From Lepidodermella squamata (Eukaryota > Gastrotricha), in contig JBLDXI010000046.1 of assembly GCA_047495785.1 (NCBI GenBank), forward strand, positions 1,054,001-1,118,000: DNA of 64,000 nucleotides, in the 5' to 3' direction. This document shows positions 53,916-62,793 of the stretch, one piece after another; within the stretch, counting starts at the first letter, position 1, and every line of letters begins with the position of its first letter. The position numbers were made by a program, and so were the translations under genes. Under the pieces are notes generated by a model. That model searched no databases. It was not told the origin of the DNA and saw only the letters and a program-made list of their open reading frames with translations.

Positions 53916-55028
53916 TTAGATATTGGCAAACGTGCAAACATTCTTGTATTCTGCATCTGAGATATTTTTATGTTTCAGAAGTAAATCAGCTATGGATACT
54001 AATTCATTTTTAATTTCTTTATTGTTGTTACCGGCTTTTATTTCACCAAGGCAATGTAATAGTCTTGTTTTTGCATCCTTGACATTCAGAAATAGTGATT
54101 CTCCTTTTATAACCCTATTTACCTTAGAATGTTTTTTAGGTTCGAAATTGGTCTTTCTTATTATTTCTTTATACATACCAATATCTTCATTTGTATAGTT
54201 GTACTTCTTTGGGTCGTAATTTTTGAATAACAAATTTTTGACGCCATTGGTTATATTCATATTAAAAACTATCGCATTATTTTTCTTCCTAATGCATAAT
54301 TTGTTACTAGCAAGATCTTTAACCTTAGCATAATATTTCCCAAACTTTATTAGATTTTTTGGTATAGGTTTAGCAAATCCGCTGCCGCTCTGTTCCCCAG
54401 TTAGTTTCTCTAAGGCTGACCTGTATTTTTTAAGTTCTCCAATTTCGAATTTTATTTGATTGTATTCTTCTGATTCTTTTTTGCCGCCTCGTGTCAAAGT
54501 AGCTAAACGTGATCCTAAAACCCTCTTATTATATTCAGATATATCATGTATGACATCTTCAATATTATCAGCTTCAATGTCATCAACCAGGGGGAAATTA
54601 TGTTTCTTGATTACATTCTCATTGATGCTTTTAATATCGATCTCAGGCTCTCGAGCACTTTGATATTCTTCATATGTGTTTTCATCTCTATCAGTTGACT
54701 CACTTTTTGATAATGGGCTTGAAGGTTCCAATTTAGGTTGCTTTAATTCAGATTTAACTTCTTGGGCTATTTCTTTGGCTATCACCTCTGGTTTCATTCT
54801 TGTTAAATTATTATTCAATTTGTCTATAGAATTGACAACAGGTCGTTGTTTGATCGCATTTTGAATGGATGCCAGAGGATTCAATTCGGTTTCTACGTTA
54901 TATTTATGCTTCAAAGTGTATGTATCTCCATTGGCAAGAGCGATATTTTGATTGTGCAGATTTTCCTGTTTTTCCAAATTTTTTAAAATTTGAATTTGTT
55001 CGGGTATTGTTAGTTCTTTGATCGTCAT
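53916..55028 (-). CDS. Conserved Polinton structural/accessory protein, about 370 aa
   Basis: I place the start at the ATG at 55028; the frame is open further upstream only through a TTG. The N-terminal half is helical and charged. A GSGFAKPIP stretch near residue 225 could be a processing site for the adenain-type protease. The C-terminal half is basic with a helical tail. It lies between the ATPase and penton-type genes. CTAGATA lies at 55050-55056. No fold recognised; a core or scaffold role is a guess. Confidence 0.55.
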   Translation of the reverse strand: MTIKELTIPEQIQILKNLEKQENLHNQNIALANGDTYTLKHKYNVETELNPLASIQNAIKQRPVVNSIDKLNNNLTRMKPEVIAKEIAQEVKSELKQPKLEPSSPLSKSESTDRDENTYEEYQSAREPEIDIKSINENVIKKHNFPLVDDIEADNIEDVIHDISEYNKRVLGSRLATLTRGGKKESEEYNQIKFEIGELKKYRSALEKLTGEQSGSGFAKPIPKNLIKFGKYYAKVKDLASNKLCIRKKNNAIVFNMNITNGVKNLLFKNYDPKKYNYTNEDIGMYKEIIRKTNFEPKKHSKVNRVIKGESLFLNVKDAKTRLLHCLGEIKAGNNNKEIKNELVSIADLLLKHKNISDAEYKNVCTFANI

Positions 55029-55057
55029 GAAAGTGTTTTTAATCAATGACTAGATAA

Positions 55058-55759
55058 TTACGAATGAAATATGCCTACGTAATTTGCTCTCAGTTTCAGA
55101 AACTTATGCCTGGAATTACAATCAATAATGAAACTACCGTGGCGATTGTAAGTGCTGATGCTTTCTTCATATTTTTTTATAAAGACTTCTCTCTCTATTT
55201 CGGATGCATATATGTTATGAATAGTTTTAACCTCTCTAAAATCATTCAAATGTTTCAATACAACGAATAACGCGTTGTCCCTGATTATTTTTGGCACTTT
55301 GAAATACGATTGAGATAAATACACAACTGAGCAGTTATATTTTCTACTTCTTATATACAAATCGCCAATATATTTTTCTTGACTTTTCTTTTCGGTTAAA
55401 CATACATCATCAAAAATGTATAGATGTTGATAACGCTTATCCAGATCTTCCATAGGTATCGCATCTTTTAAATCTGTGCTAAAATGGATGAGACTTTCGG
55501 AGATACCCGATTTCTTTAATTCCTCTTCTTTCCGGTGTTGAACGTTGATTAGAAATTGATACTTATCCTCATCAAGTGTTTTGGAATAAACGTATATTTT
55601 ATGAAAAACTGAGTTATGTATGATGTTCAGCAAATCATTAGTTTTACCTGAATTACTAGGCCCGATAATTAATATTCTAGCAGGATGCTGTGGGAAAAAC
55701 GGATTGGGATTTATATAATTATTACTGCCTTTGGAAACTATATCGTCGAAATTAATCAT
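55058..55759 (-). CDS. FtsK/HerA-type genome-packaging ATPase
   Basis: 233 aa. Walker A is GPSNSGKT (33-40), Walker B is LYIFDDV (113-119), and a sensor-like YLSQSYF follows about 35 residues later. This is the A32/FtsK-HerA packaging ATPase of Polintons and relatives, which pumps DNA into the capsid. It is the first gene of the minus-strand cluster and divergent from the integrase gene. The shared 75-bp intergenic region holds the TTAGAAA block at 55773-55779 and the TTCTAG block for the other strand at 55816-55821. Confidence 0.85.
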   Translation of the reverse strand: MINFDDIVSKGSNNYINPNPFFPQHPARILIIGPSNSGKTNDLLNIIHNSVFHKIYVYSKTLDEDKYQFLINVQHRKEEELKKSGISESLIHFSTDLKDAIPMEDLDKRYQHLYIFDDVCLTEKKSQEKYIGDLYIRSRKYNCSVVYLSQSYFKVPKIIRDNALFVVLKHLNDFREVKTIHNIYASEIEREVFIKKYEESISTYNRHGSFIIDCNSRHKFLKLRANYVGIFHS

Positions 55760-55816
55760 TCTTATAAATATATTAGAAATTTAGAAAATATTAGGATTTT
55801 TTAAAACCATTGAACT

Positions 55817-55821
55817 TCTAG
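55817..55821 (+). promoter_or_regulatory. CTAG-type start-proximal motif of the integrase gene
   Basis: TTCTAGCTATACTTCAGAAATG places TCTAG 13-17 bp before the ATG. Its counterparts on the minus strand are at 48917, 49649, 51338, 52744, 53068, 55050 and (with A for G) 53916 and 55773. It is read as a shared promoter or initiator element of the Polinton. Confidence 0.5.
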
Positions 55822-55834
55822 CTATACTTCAGAA

Positions 55835-57301
55835 ATGTTTGATCAGATAATTAATAACTTGCCGACCGAATTGCATTTGCCTAGTTTTCCGGGTTCCGGT
55901 GAATACGTGCGGAAAGGTAGTTTTAACAATACGAACAAGTATTCATATGCTGGCCCTGGCACTAAATTTATTCAGCGGATAAACGAAGGATACAAAGGCA
56001 TAAATGATTTGGATAGAGCAGCAATGGAACATGATGCAGCTTATCATTTTTATAGAGATAGAGAGACACGAACAATATCTGATAGAATTTTGGCTGAAAA
56101 AGCTTTGAAAATTGCTCAGGATCCGAATAAAAATGGTAATGAAAAACTGATGGCAGCTTTTGTTTACAAAACGTTCACAAAAGGTGGTTCAGCTGATAAG
56201 TTTCAAGGAAAAGGAATGACACTTCGTGAACGAAAGACGAAAGTAAGTTATGTAGAGCCAAAACTAGTAAGTAAAAATGAAACTAAAAAGATTAAGAAAA
56301 TCAAGCATGTTCCTAATCTTTCCGAACCTTTAGAAACGAGTAAAGTAAACTTCCCAATTCTAGCTGATGAATTACATAAACCGGTTAGAAAGCGATTTCC
56401 AAGACGTAGGGTTATCCTACATGATGTTGATGAAACATGGGGAATGGATATATGTTTCATGGTTGACTTGGCAGATGACAATGATGGCTACAAATATCTT
56501 TTAACTATCATTGATTGCTTTTCAAAATATGCATGGGCTGTCCCATTAAAGACAAAAGATGCTAAAACTGTATTTGATGCATTCATGACTGTTATAAATA
56601 GAAGTAACAGAAAACCAAAAAATATTTGGGTTGATGAAGGTAGCGAATTTTATAACTCAATATTCACAAAATGGTTAAAAACAAATGATGTCATCAGATA
56701 TTCGACGTATGAAAACTTCCATAACCCAATCATAGAGCGATTTAATAGAACACTTAAAACTATGATGTGGAAGAGGTTTACTCTTGAAAATACACGAAGA
56801 TGGATAAATATGTTAGATACTTTGTTGGATGCTTATAACAATAAGAAACATAGATCAATTAAGATGACCCCGTCTGAAGCAGTAAATCCGAATAACAAAG
56901 AAAGGGTATTACGAAGTCTCTATCCTAATCCCTCACCTAAATTGAAAAAGCCGAAATTCATGCTGAATGACATTGTCAGGATTAGTAGAATTAAAGAGCA
57001 TTTTGAAAAAGGATTTCATCCAAATTGGTCTGAAGAATTGTTGAGAATAGTAAAAGTCAATGATACATATCCTAGAACATATAAATTGAAAGCATTAGAC
57101 GGAGAGGAAGTAGTTGGTAGTTTTTATGAGCAGGAGTTACTGAAGTCTAAAATCAATGAAAGTGATTTATATGAAAACAGTATTCACAGAGTTGAGCAAA
57201 TATTACAAAGGAAGAAAGTTAAAGGGAAAGATATGGTTTTAATTAAATGGGCAGGATATGACCATCCTACATGGGAAAAAGCAGAAAATATTATTGATTA
57301 G
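55835..57301 (+). CDS. Integrase with N-terminal phospholipase A2-like domain and C-terminal chromodomain
   Basis: 488 aa. Residues about 36-110 match the parvovirus VP1-type PLA2 signature: a calcium-loop-like YAGPG (38-42) and the catalytic-type pair H66-D67 in DRAAMEHDAAY. A basic linker follows (about 125-195). The retroviral-type integrase core has D205 (WGMDI), D267 (IWVDEGSEF) and E301 (IIERFNRTLK), with about 33 residues between the last two. Residues about 447-488 form a chromodomain (VLIKWAGYDHPTWE). Integration targeted by histone marks, plus membrane breach by the PLA2 part, is inferred. The protease may separate the two parts (Gly-Gly and GKG stretches at 117-127). Confidence 0.8.
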   Translation: MFDQIINNLPTELHLPSFPGSGEYVRKGSFNNTNKYSYAGPGTKFIQRINEGYKGINDLDRAAMEHDAAYHFYRDRETRTISDRILAEKALKIAQDPNKNGNEKLMAAFVYKTFTKGGSADKFQGKGMTLRERKTKVSYVEPKLVSKNETKKIKKIKHVPNLSEPLETSKVNFPILADELHKPVRKRFPRRRVILHDVDETWGMDICFMVDLADDNDGYKYLLTIIDCFSKYAWAVPLKTKDAKTVFDAFMTVINRSNRKPKNIWVDEGSEFYNSIFTKWLKTNDVIRYSTYENFHNPIIERFNRTLKTMMWKRFTLENTRRWINMLDTLLDAYNNKKHRSIKMTPSEAVNPNNKERVLRSLYPNPSPKLKKPKFMLNDIVRISRIKEHFEKGFHPNWSEELLRIVKVNDTYPRTYKLKALDGEEVVGSFYEQELLKSKINESDLYENSIHRVEQILQRKKVKGKDMVLIKWAGYDHPTWEKAENIID

Positions 57302-57421
57302 AGAGTGATGCATTAATGAATTACTCCCTACTGAGTCAAAATGGGAAAAGGGTGGATATATAAGAATGAGTTTAAACTGGCTTCAATGCGTTAAGTAATA
57401 TTTATATTTCACATCTATATA
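57302..57421. other. Convergent intergenic gap
   Basis: It lies between the integrase stop and the end of the small AT-hook gene. It holds AT-rich sequence; no terminator hairpin is obvious. Confidence 0.3.
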
Positions 57422-57673
57422 TCAAGTCAAGAAAATATTTTTCAATTTATTCGCGATGATGTTACTGACAAGTTCCTCCAATTGCTTTTCTGAGATAACC
57501 AACAGCTTATCCGTCGTATTAAGAATCGTATCGTTCAATTGCGCCATGTGAAACGTTTCACGCCAGTACTTCTTACAGCTGTTTTTATGAACCTCTTTAT
57601 ATGCTAATAATTTTTCTTCTTCTGTCAGGTATTTTTTAGGTCTACCTCTGGGTTGCTTATTAATTGTTGTCAT
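57422..57673 (-). CDS. Small AT-hook protein (Polinton accessory)
   Basis: 83 aa with an AT-hook near the N-terminus (RGRPKKYL) and a helical rest (EKLLAYKEVHKNSCKKYW). A DNA-binding role is inferred. Its start region faces the polymerase gene across a 126-bp AT-rich divergent promoter region that contains an inverted TTCTTRATATAATATATATA string on both strands. Confidence 0.55.
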   Translation of the reverse strand: MTTINKQPRGRPKKYLTEEEKLLAYKEVHKNSCKKYWRETFHMAQLNDTILNTTDKLLVISEKQLEELVSNIIANKLKNIFLT

Positions 57674-57689
57674 AGTGAATTTCTATATA

Positions 57690-57799
57690 TATTATATCAA
57701 GAAAATAATTCTTTAAGCATTTCAAAAAAGAATATGGAAAAAGAAAAAAATTGAAATTTCTATATAAGGAATTATTTTCTTAATATAATATATATAAGA
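57690..57799. promoter_or_regulatory. Divergent promoter region of the AT-hook and polymerase genes
   Basis: TTTCTATATAAGGAATTATT (about 57757-57776) and TTAATATAATATATATAAGA precede the polymerase ATG at 57800. A near mirror of the same strings (TATATATTATATCAAGAAAA at 57684-57703) serves the opposite gene. The symmetry suggests one bidirectional element. Confidence 0.5.
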
Positions 57800-60700
57800 A
57801 TGAGTCAAGAAAATTCGTGCGTACAGAGTCCGAAGGGTTTTGATATGAAAATGGGTGGAAAAGCCTTCAGAAAGTACATTAAAGAGGGTTTTACATATGA
57901 TGAAATTGGTAAAAAATGGCTTAAAAATGGTCAGCCGTATATTCATCATGTTGTTAATCCTGAAGACGGAAGTTTAATCCCTGTTAATGGGGAAATATTT
58001 AATCAATTGATAGAACGTAATTATAAATATGAGAAATATAGAAACCAACTAAAAAAATTAGCATCTTCAAATGGTGGAAAAATTGAAGTCGGATCAAGAG
58101 AATTTGTAAAAATGGTTAGAAATACACATGCTTACGATTCTGAAAATAACATATTAATCAAATATAAAAATAAGATAAGTGGAGGATATGTATTTGACCC
58201 GATAAATGGTGAGCCTATACTGATAGGTGGAGAAAGATATGAAAGCTTGCGAAGACAGGGCTATGCTATTAAAGATAATTCAAATAAAATGTTTAAAAGA
58301 CAGGAAAAGATTGGGTTTGTTGTCAACCCAAAAACAATGAATAAGATCAAAATTGATGGCAATAAGTTTCATCAGCTCATTGCGGATGGATATAAATACG
58401 TTAAAGGTACTAACAGCTTAGAAAAGGATGATTACTTTCATATAGTAAATGTTGATAATTTCGGACATTTCAGAAATATTCTTTCTCGCACTGACTTAGA
58501 GCCTACAAACACATATGAAATAGATTTTTTCGAATATGCAAGGAAAATTAAACCTAAAGTAATAAACGAATATCGGAAACAATTCACTGAACGTGGCCCT
58601 GTAAAAGCTGTGTTGATAACAGCCTTATATTATCAAGAAAATAATGCGACACCAACTTATAAATGGAGTTCATCAAATGAGAGAGCTCCAACAATAATTA
58701 GTTGCGATGATATCCCTGGTGTTGTAGAAAATATGTTCACACAAATGGGGTCGAGTATTCAAGAATACCATCAGCGAGATACTGGTGGGACTTTGTTAGG
58801 TATTGGAAATACAAGCGTATGTACATTTACGTATACGCCGCTAGCAGCTGGCTCATATATCGAGACACCCAAATGGATCGCTAATAAAAAAGCTGTCATT
58901 AATGTCCAGAACAAAGATAATAAATGCATAATATGGAGCATTCTCGCTTCACGACATCGATTTGATGATCATGCTTACCGAGTTTCGAAGTATGTTAAAT
59001 ATGAAAGTACGATAAAAATTGAAGGTGTAAAATTCCCAATCAACATTAAAGATATATCGAAATTAGAAGATATGAATAAAATACGAATAAACATTATTGA
59101 ATGTGGGAAAATTGATAAGGAGGTCCTCTTCCCGTTTTACGTATCAGATAAAAAATTTCGAGAAGAAGTTAATCTGCTTAGAATTGTTGAAAATAAGCAA
59201 GCGCATTACTGCTGGATTAAAAATCCAAGTGCACTTTTATCACGAGTGAATAAGCATGAGCATAAGCGATTCTGGTGTTTCAAATGTTTTCAAGGTTTCA
59301 ATAGCGCCGAGTCAAAGCAACAACATATTGATAGACAGAAGTGCAATGAGAAAAATGGGAAAGTTAAAGTTGAAATGCCCAAGGGCGAATCGGTTATGTT
59401 TAAAAATTATGGCAAACAACTAAAAATACCATTTGTATTTTATTGCGACGCAGAGAGTTTCCTTGTTAAAACAGATGAGAAAAAGGGAGAAAACTCGAAT
59501 ATTTTCCAGAAACATGTAGCGAACTCTTTTGGTGCTTACCTTGCAAGTGATGTGGATCGCATCCCCTCACGTTATGTAAAATTTGATGGTGAGGAATGCA
59601 CTGAGAAATTTCTGAGATATTTGATAAAAACCGAATCTTTTTTGAGTTCATATCTGAGAAATACCAACAAGGCGATGCAATTGACAAGGCAGCAAGAAAC
59701 GGAATATAATAAGGCATCACAGTGTCATATTTGCAAAGGCGTCTTTGTCAATGATTCAGAGAAATTGAAAAAAGTGCGAGATCATGATCATCTGACAGGT
59801 TATTACAGAGGTGCAGCTCATAGTTTATGTAACTTGAAATATAGCTATAGAAATATCAATATACCAGTTGTATTTCATAATTTGAAAGGGTATGATGCAC
59901 ACTTGATTTTACAGGCAGCTGGAAAAGTGATAGAGGAAATAAATGAGGAAAGAATAGAAGAAAGGGATAAATTACCAAAGGATCAGAAAAATCGTAGCAA
60001 GAAACCTCTGCTACAGATAGGAGCGATTGCGAATAGCTCAGAGAAATTCATTTCCTTCAACGTTGGAAAATTAAGGTTCATGGATAGTCTTAATTTCATG
60101 TCAATAAGTTTGGCTGATTTGGTACAAAATTTGAAAAAATCAAACGGAGCGTTTTCTCATTTAAAGAGTCAATTTTCGAGGTTGACAGACCTGCAATTAG
60201 ATCTGATAAAACAGAAGGGATTTTATCCCTATGAATATATGGATGGCCCTGAAAAATTGGATGAGCCTTCGCTACCAGATATTGAACATTTTTCTAGCAG
60301 CCTTCACTCAAGTTCAATAGATGAGGAATTAGAGCGGGTACCAATATCACGAGAAGATTATGAACACGCTAAACGTGTATATAATGAATTTGGCTGTCGA
60401 AAACTGAAAGACTATCATAACCTTTATTTGAAAACTGATGTGTTACTTTTAGCTGATTGTTTCGAAAGTTTCAGGGAAACATGTATGAAATATTATACTT
60501 TGGATCCTGCTCATTATTTAACGGCACCAAGCTTGTCCTGGGATGCCATGCTGAAGAAAACCGGAGTTCAAATCGAACTATTAGATAACGAAGATATGCT
60601 GACATTTGTAGAGGAGGGAATTCGAGGCGGTGTCAGCGTAATTACACATAGATATGCAGCTGCAAATAACAAATACATGTTAGAATACGATCCAACGAAG

Positions 60701-62035
60701 CCTGATTCATATATTATATACCTGGATGCTAATAATCTTTACGGCTATGCCATGTCACAAGCATTGCCATTAGGGCGATATCAATGGGAAAATAACTTGG
60801 ATAAATATACCGCCGAATTTATAATGAATTTAGGAGATGATGATAACACTGGATATATGTTTATGGTAGATTTAGAATATCCTGCAACGCTGCATGATGC
60901 ACATAATGACTATCCATTCTGCCCTGAGCAGACAAGTTGCAACCCTAGCCCTTTCATGCAAAATGTTATCCAAGAATTGAAGCTACCGAAACAGCCAGCC
61001 ATAACAAAGCTGACTCAAAATCTAAATGACAAGACTTGCTATATTATTCATTACAGAAACCTGAAGCAGGCATTGAAAATGGGTTTGGTTTTGAAAAAAG
61101 TGCATAAAGTGTTGATCTTTGAGCAGTCTAAATGGCTGGCACCGTATATTGAATTTAATACTAAGAAGAGAAGCGAAGCTAAAAATGACTTTGAGAAAGA
61201 CTTCTTCAAATTAATGAATAATGCCGTATTCGGAAAAACTATGGAGAATCTAAGAAAAAGAGTTGACGTTAGACTTGTGACTCAATCCGCGAAATTACAA
61301 AAATTAATAAACAAGCCAAATTTCAAAGATGCCAAAGTTATTGCTGACGATTTATGCAGCGTGAATATGGCAAAAACGTCTATCAAATTTGATCGTCCGA
61401 TTATTGTCGGTTTCAGCGTTTTGGAATTATCAAAAACTTTAATGTATGATTTTCATTACAACGTGATAAAGAATAGTTATGGCGATAAAGCAAAGTTATT
61501 ATTCACTGATACTGATTCGCTGTGCTATCATGTAGAAACCGCAGATATATATAAGGACATGGAAAGTCTCAAAGAACTGATGGACTTCAGTGATTACCCT
61601 AAAGATCACGCATTGCATTCAAACATTAACAAGAAAGTTATTGGCAAGTTCAAAGATGAATGCGCGGGAGGTATAACCCTTTCAACCATTACTGAATTCG
61701 TTGGCTTGAGATCCAAATCTTATAGCTTTAAATCTACAGTAATTTCGAGTGCTGGGGATAACTCTGGGCTCTATAAACAGACATCAGTAAAGAAAGCTAA
61801 AGGAGTTGTAAAACATTGTGTGAAAAAGCAGATACAATTTGAAAACTATAAAGATTGCGTATTGAGGCATGTCGTGACTAAGGCTACGTTCAATCAAATC
61901 CGGTCCTTTAATCATAAGTTGGTAACTCTTCAAAGTACAAAAGTAGCCTTATGTCCATACGATGATAAAAGATATGTTTGTGATGATGGCCTAAAAACAT
62001 ATGCCCATGGGCATTACGCAGCATGTGCTTTTTGA
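57800..62035 (+). CDS. Protein-primed family B DNA polymerase
   Basis: 1,411 aa. Residues about 10-230 contain five copies of a roughly 45-residue unit (NP..g..I.v.G..f..Li..Gy.y). The exonuclease domain has D550-x-E552 (FYCDAESF) and a D699 block (FHNLKGYDAHLI). Between them is an HNH/endonuclease-VII-like insert (CxxC at 642-645, RDHDHLTG, then RGAAHSLCN). The polymerase part has motif A D976 (YLDANNLYGYAMSQ), motif B (NNAVFGKTMENLRKR, about 1138-1152) and motif C with D1237-T-D1239 (FTDTDSL). It replicates the element from its ends with a protein primer. All motifs are intact. Confidence 0.9.
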   Translation: MSQENSCVQSPKGFDMKMGGKAFRKYIKEGFTYDEIGKKWLKNGQPYIHHVVNPEDGSLIPVNGEIFNQLIERNYKYEKYRNQLKKLASSNGGKIEVGSREFVKMVRNTHAYDSENNILIKYKNKISGGYVFDPINGEPILIGGERYESLRRQGYAIKDNSNKMFKRQEKIGFVVNPKTMNKIKIDGNKFHQLIADGYKYVKGTNSLEKDDYFHIVNVDNFGHFRNILSRTDLEPTNTYEIDFFEYARKIKPKVINEYRKQFTERGPVKAVLITALYYQENNATPTYKWSSSNERAPTIISCDDIPGVVENMFTQMGSSIQEYHQRDTGGTLLGIGNTSVCTFTYTPLAAGSYIETPKWIANKKAVINVQNKDNKCIIWSILASRHRFDDHAYRVSKYVKYESTIKIEGVKFPINIKDISKLEDMNKIRINIIECGKIDKEVLFPFYVSDKKFREEVNLLRIVENKQAHYCWIKNPSALLSRVNKHEHKRFWCFKCFQGFNSAESKQQHIDRQKCNEKNGKVKVEMPKGESVMFKNYGKQLKIPFVFYCDAESFLVKTDEKKGENSNIFQKHVANSFGAYLASDVDRIPSRYVKFDGEECTEKFLRYLIKTESFLSSYLRNTNKAMQLTRQQETEYNKASQCHICKGVFVNDSEKLKKVRDHDHLTGYYRGAAHSLCNLKYSYRNINIPVVFHNLKGYDAHLILQAAGKVIEEINEERIEERDKLPKDQKNRSKKPLLQIGAIANSSEKFISFNVGKLRFMDSLNFMSISLADLVQNLKKSNGAFSHLKSQFSRLTDLQLDLIKQKGFYPYEYMDGPEKLDEPSLPDIEHFSSSLHSSSIDEELERVPISREDYEHAKRVYNEFGCRKLKDYHNLYLKTDVLLLADCFESFRETCMKYYTLDPAHYLTAPSLSWDAMLKKTGVQIELLDNEDMLTFVEEGIRGGVSVITHRYAAANNKYMLEYDPTKPDSYIIYLDANNLYGYAMSQALPLGRYQWENNLDKYTAEFIMNLGDDDNTGYMFMVDLEYPATLHDAHNDYPFCPEQTSCNPSPFMQNVIQELKLPKQPAITKLTQNLNDKTCYIIHYRNLKQALKMGLVLKKVHKVLIFEQSKWLAPYIEFNTKKRSEAKNDFEKDFFKLMNNAVFGKTMENLRKRVDVRLVTQSAKLQKLINKPNFKDAKVIADDLCSVNMAKTSIKFDRPIIVGFSVLELSKTLMYDFHYNVIKNSYGDKAKLLFTDTDSLCYHVETADIYKDMESLKELMDFSDYPKDHALHSNINKKVIGKFKDECAGGITLSTITEFVGLRSKSYSFKSTVISSAGDNSGLYKQTSVKKAKGVVKHCVKKQIQFENYKDCVLRHVVTKATFNQIRSFNHKLVTLQSTKVALCPYDDKRYVCDDGLKTYAHGHYAACAF

Positions 62036-62793
62036 GTGATGACAAAAATTCACGCCCATAAGCGCGAGTTTGATGACTCATCAGAATTTCCGCCCTGTGG
62101 TGTCATGAGCAAATTTGAGATGATAAGTAAGGTCTGTTTATAAGTAGGAAACTATTTTGAGTATATTCTGAATTCGCGGAACTAACACGACGAATCATCT
62201 ATCATCCGTGGCCAATCAGCCATCAATCAGCTATCAGTATTTGAATTTTACGAGCTCAGAAAACCTGCGGCTAACCCTTGAGATTTGACAAAATTAATAT
62301 TAAAATAAATGTATAATTATTTTTAATTGCTAAATTTGTAAAAAAAAAAATTTTTTATTGCAACCTTGAATTTTCACCGTTGGCGGTAAAAGTACGGAGC
62401 ACGTTCTCGCCGGATTTCTTGAGTTGCACGCTAATTTTTCTGATTTCTGGGCTGCGAAGTCGCTTTTTTCATCGTGTGAACTGAAATTTCCTACCGTTCC
62501 TTGTAGAACTGATAATGTAGAATAATACTGTCGATTCAGATTTTATCTAGACATTTATTTAAGCATTTTTACCTATCAAATTCACCTGTCACCCCTGCTA
62601 TTTTCATCCTCCACGCAATCTTTTTCATATATAAAGTTCAGAAGGAAAATTAGCCATACTCCGCATTCATTGTTTTTTTAATGCTTTGTTATTTTTCTGT
62701 TTTAGCGTTACATATTTTTGAACAACCGCGTGCACGGTCGGTTATCGGATACCGGTGCATACTCTATTATTAGAATTAGAACTAGACATAAAA
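62036..62793. other. Right end of the Polinton and flanking host DNA
   Basis: It contains the diverged inverted copy of the 28-bp repeat (62042-62069), short TCATC/CAATCAGC repeats, and the inverted matches to the left repeat unit (62259-62304). Host-type AT-rich sequence follows from about 62310. A TATAAA at about 62630 could serve the next gene. Confidence 0.5.

Larger units (their letters stand above)
46378..62305. mobile_element. Polinton/Maverick (adintovirus-like) element
   Basis: Hallmark genes are all present: protein-primed PolB, retroviral-type integrase, FtsK/HerA packaging ATPase, adenain-type protease, double-jelly-roll major capsid and penton-type minor capsid, in about 16 kb. 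Boundaries are approximate. Near the right end, 62259-62286 (AAAACCTGCGGCTAACC core) and 62270-62304 are imperfect inverted matches to sequences in the left repeat unit (around 46632-46657 and 46521-46560). I could not define a clean TIR end or 6-bp target duplication. Only the duplicated coiled-coil ORF shows a broken frame. Confidence 0.85.

Noticed and set aside
55029-55046. Upstream start of the 376-residue frame of the Polinton accessory gene
   Set aside because: The extra codons begin with TTG, whereas a normal ATG lies at 55028, still within about 30 bp of the CTAGATA block.
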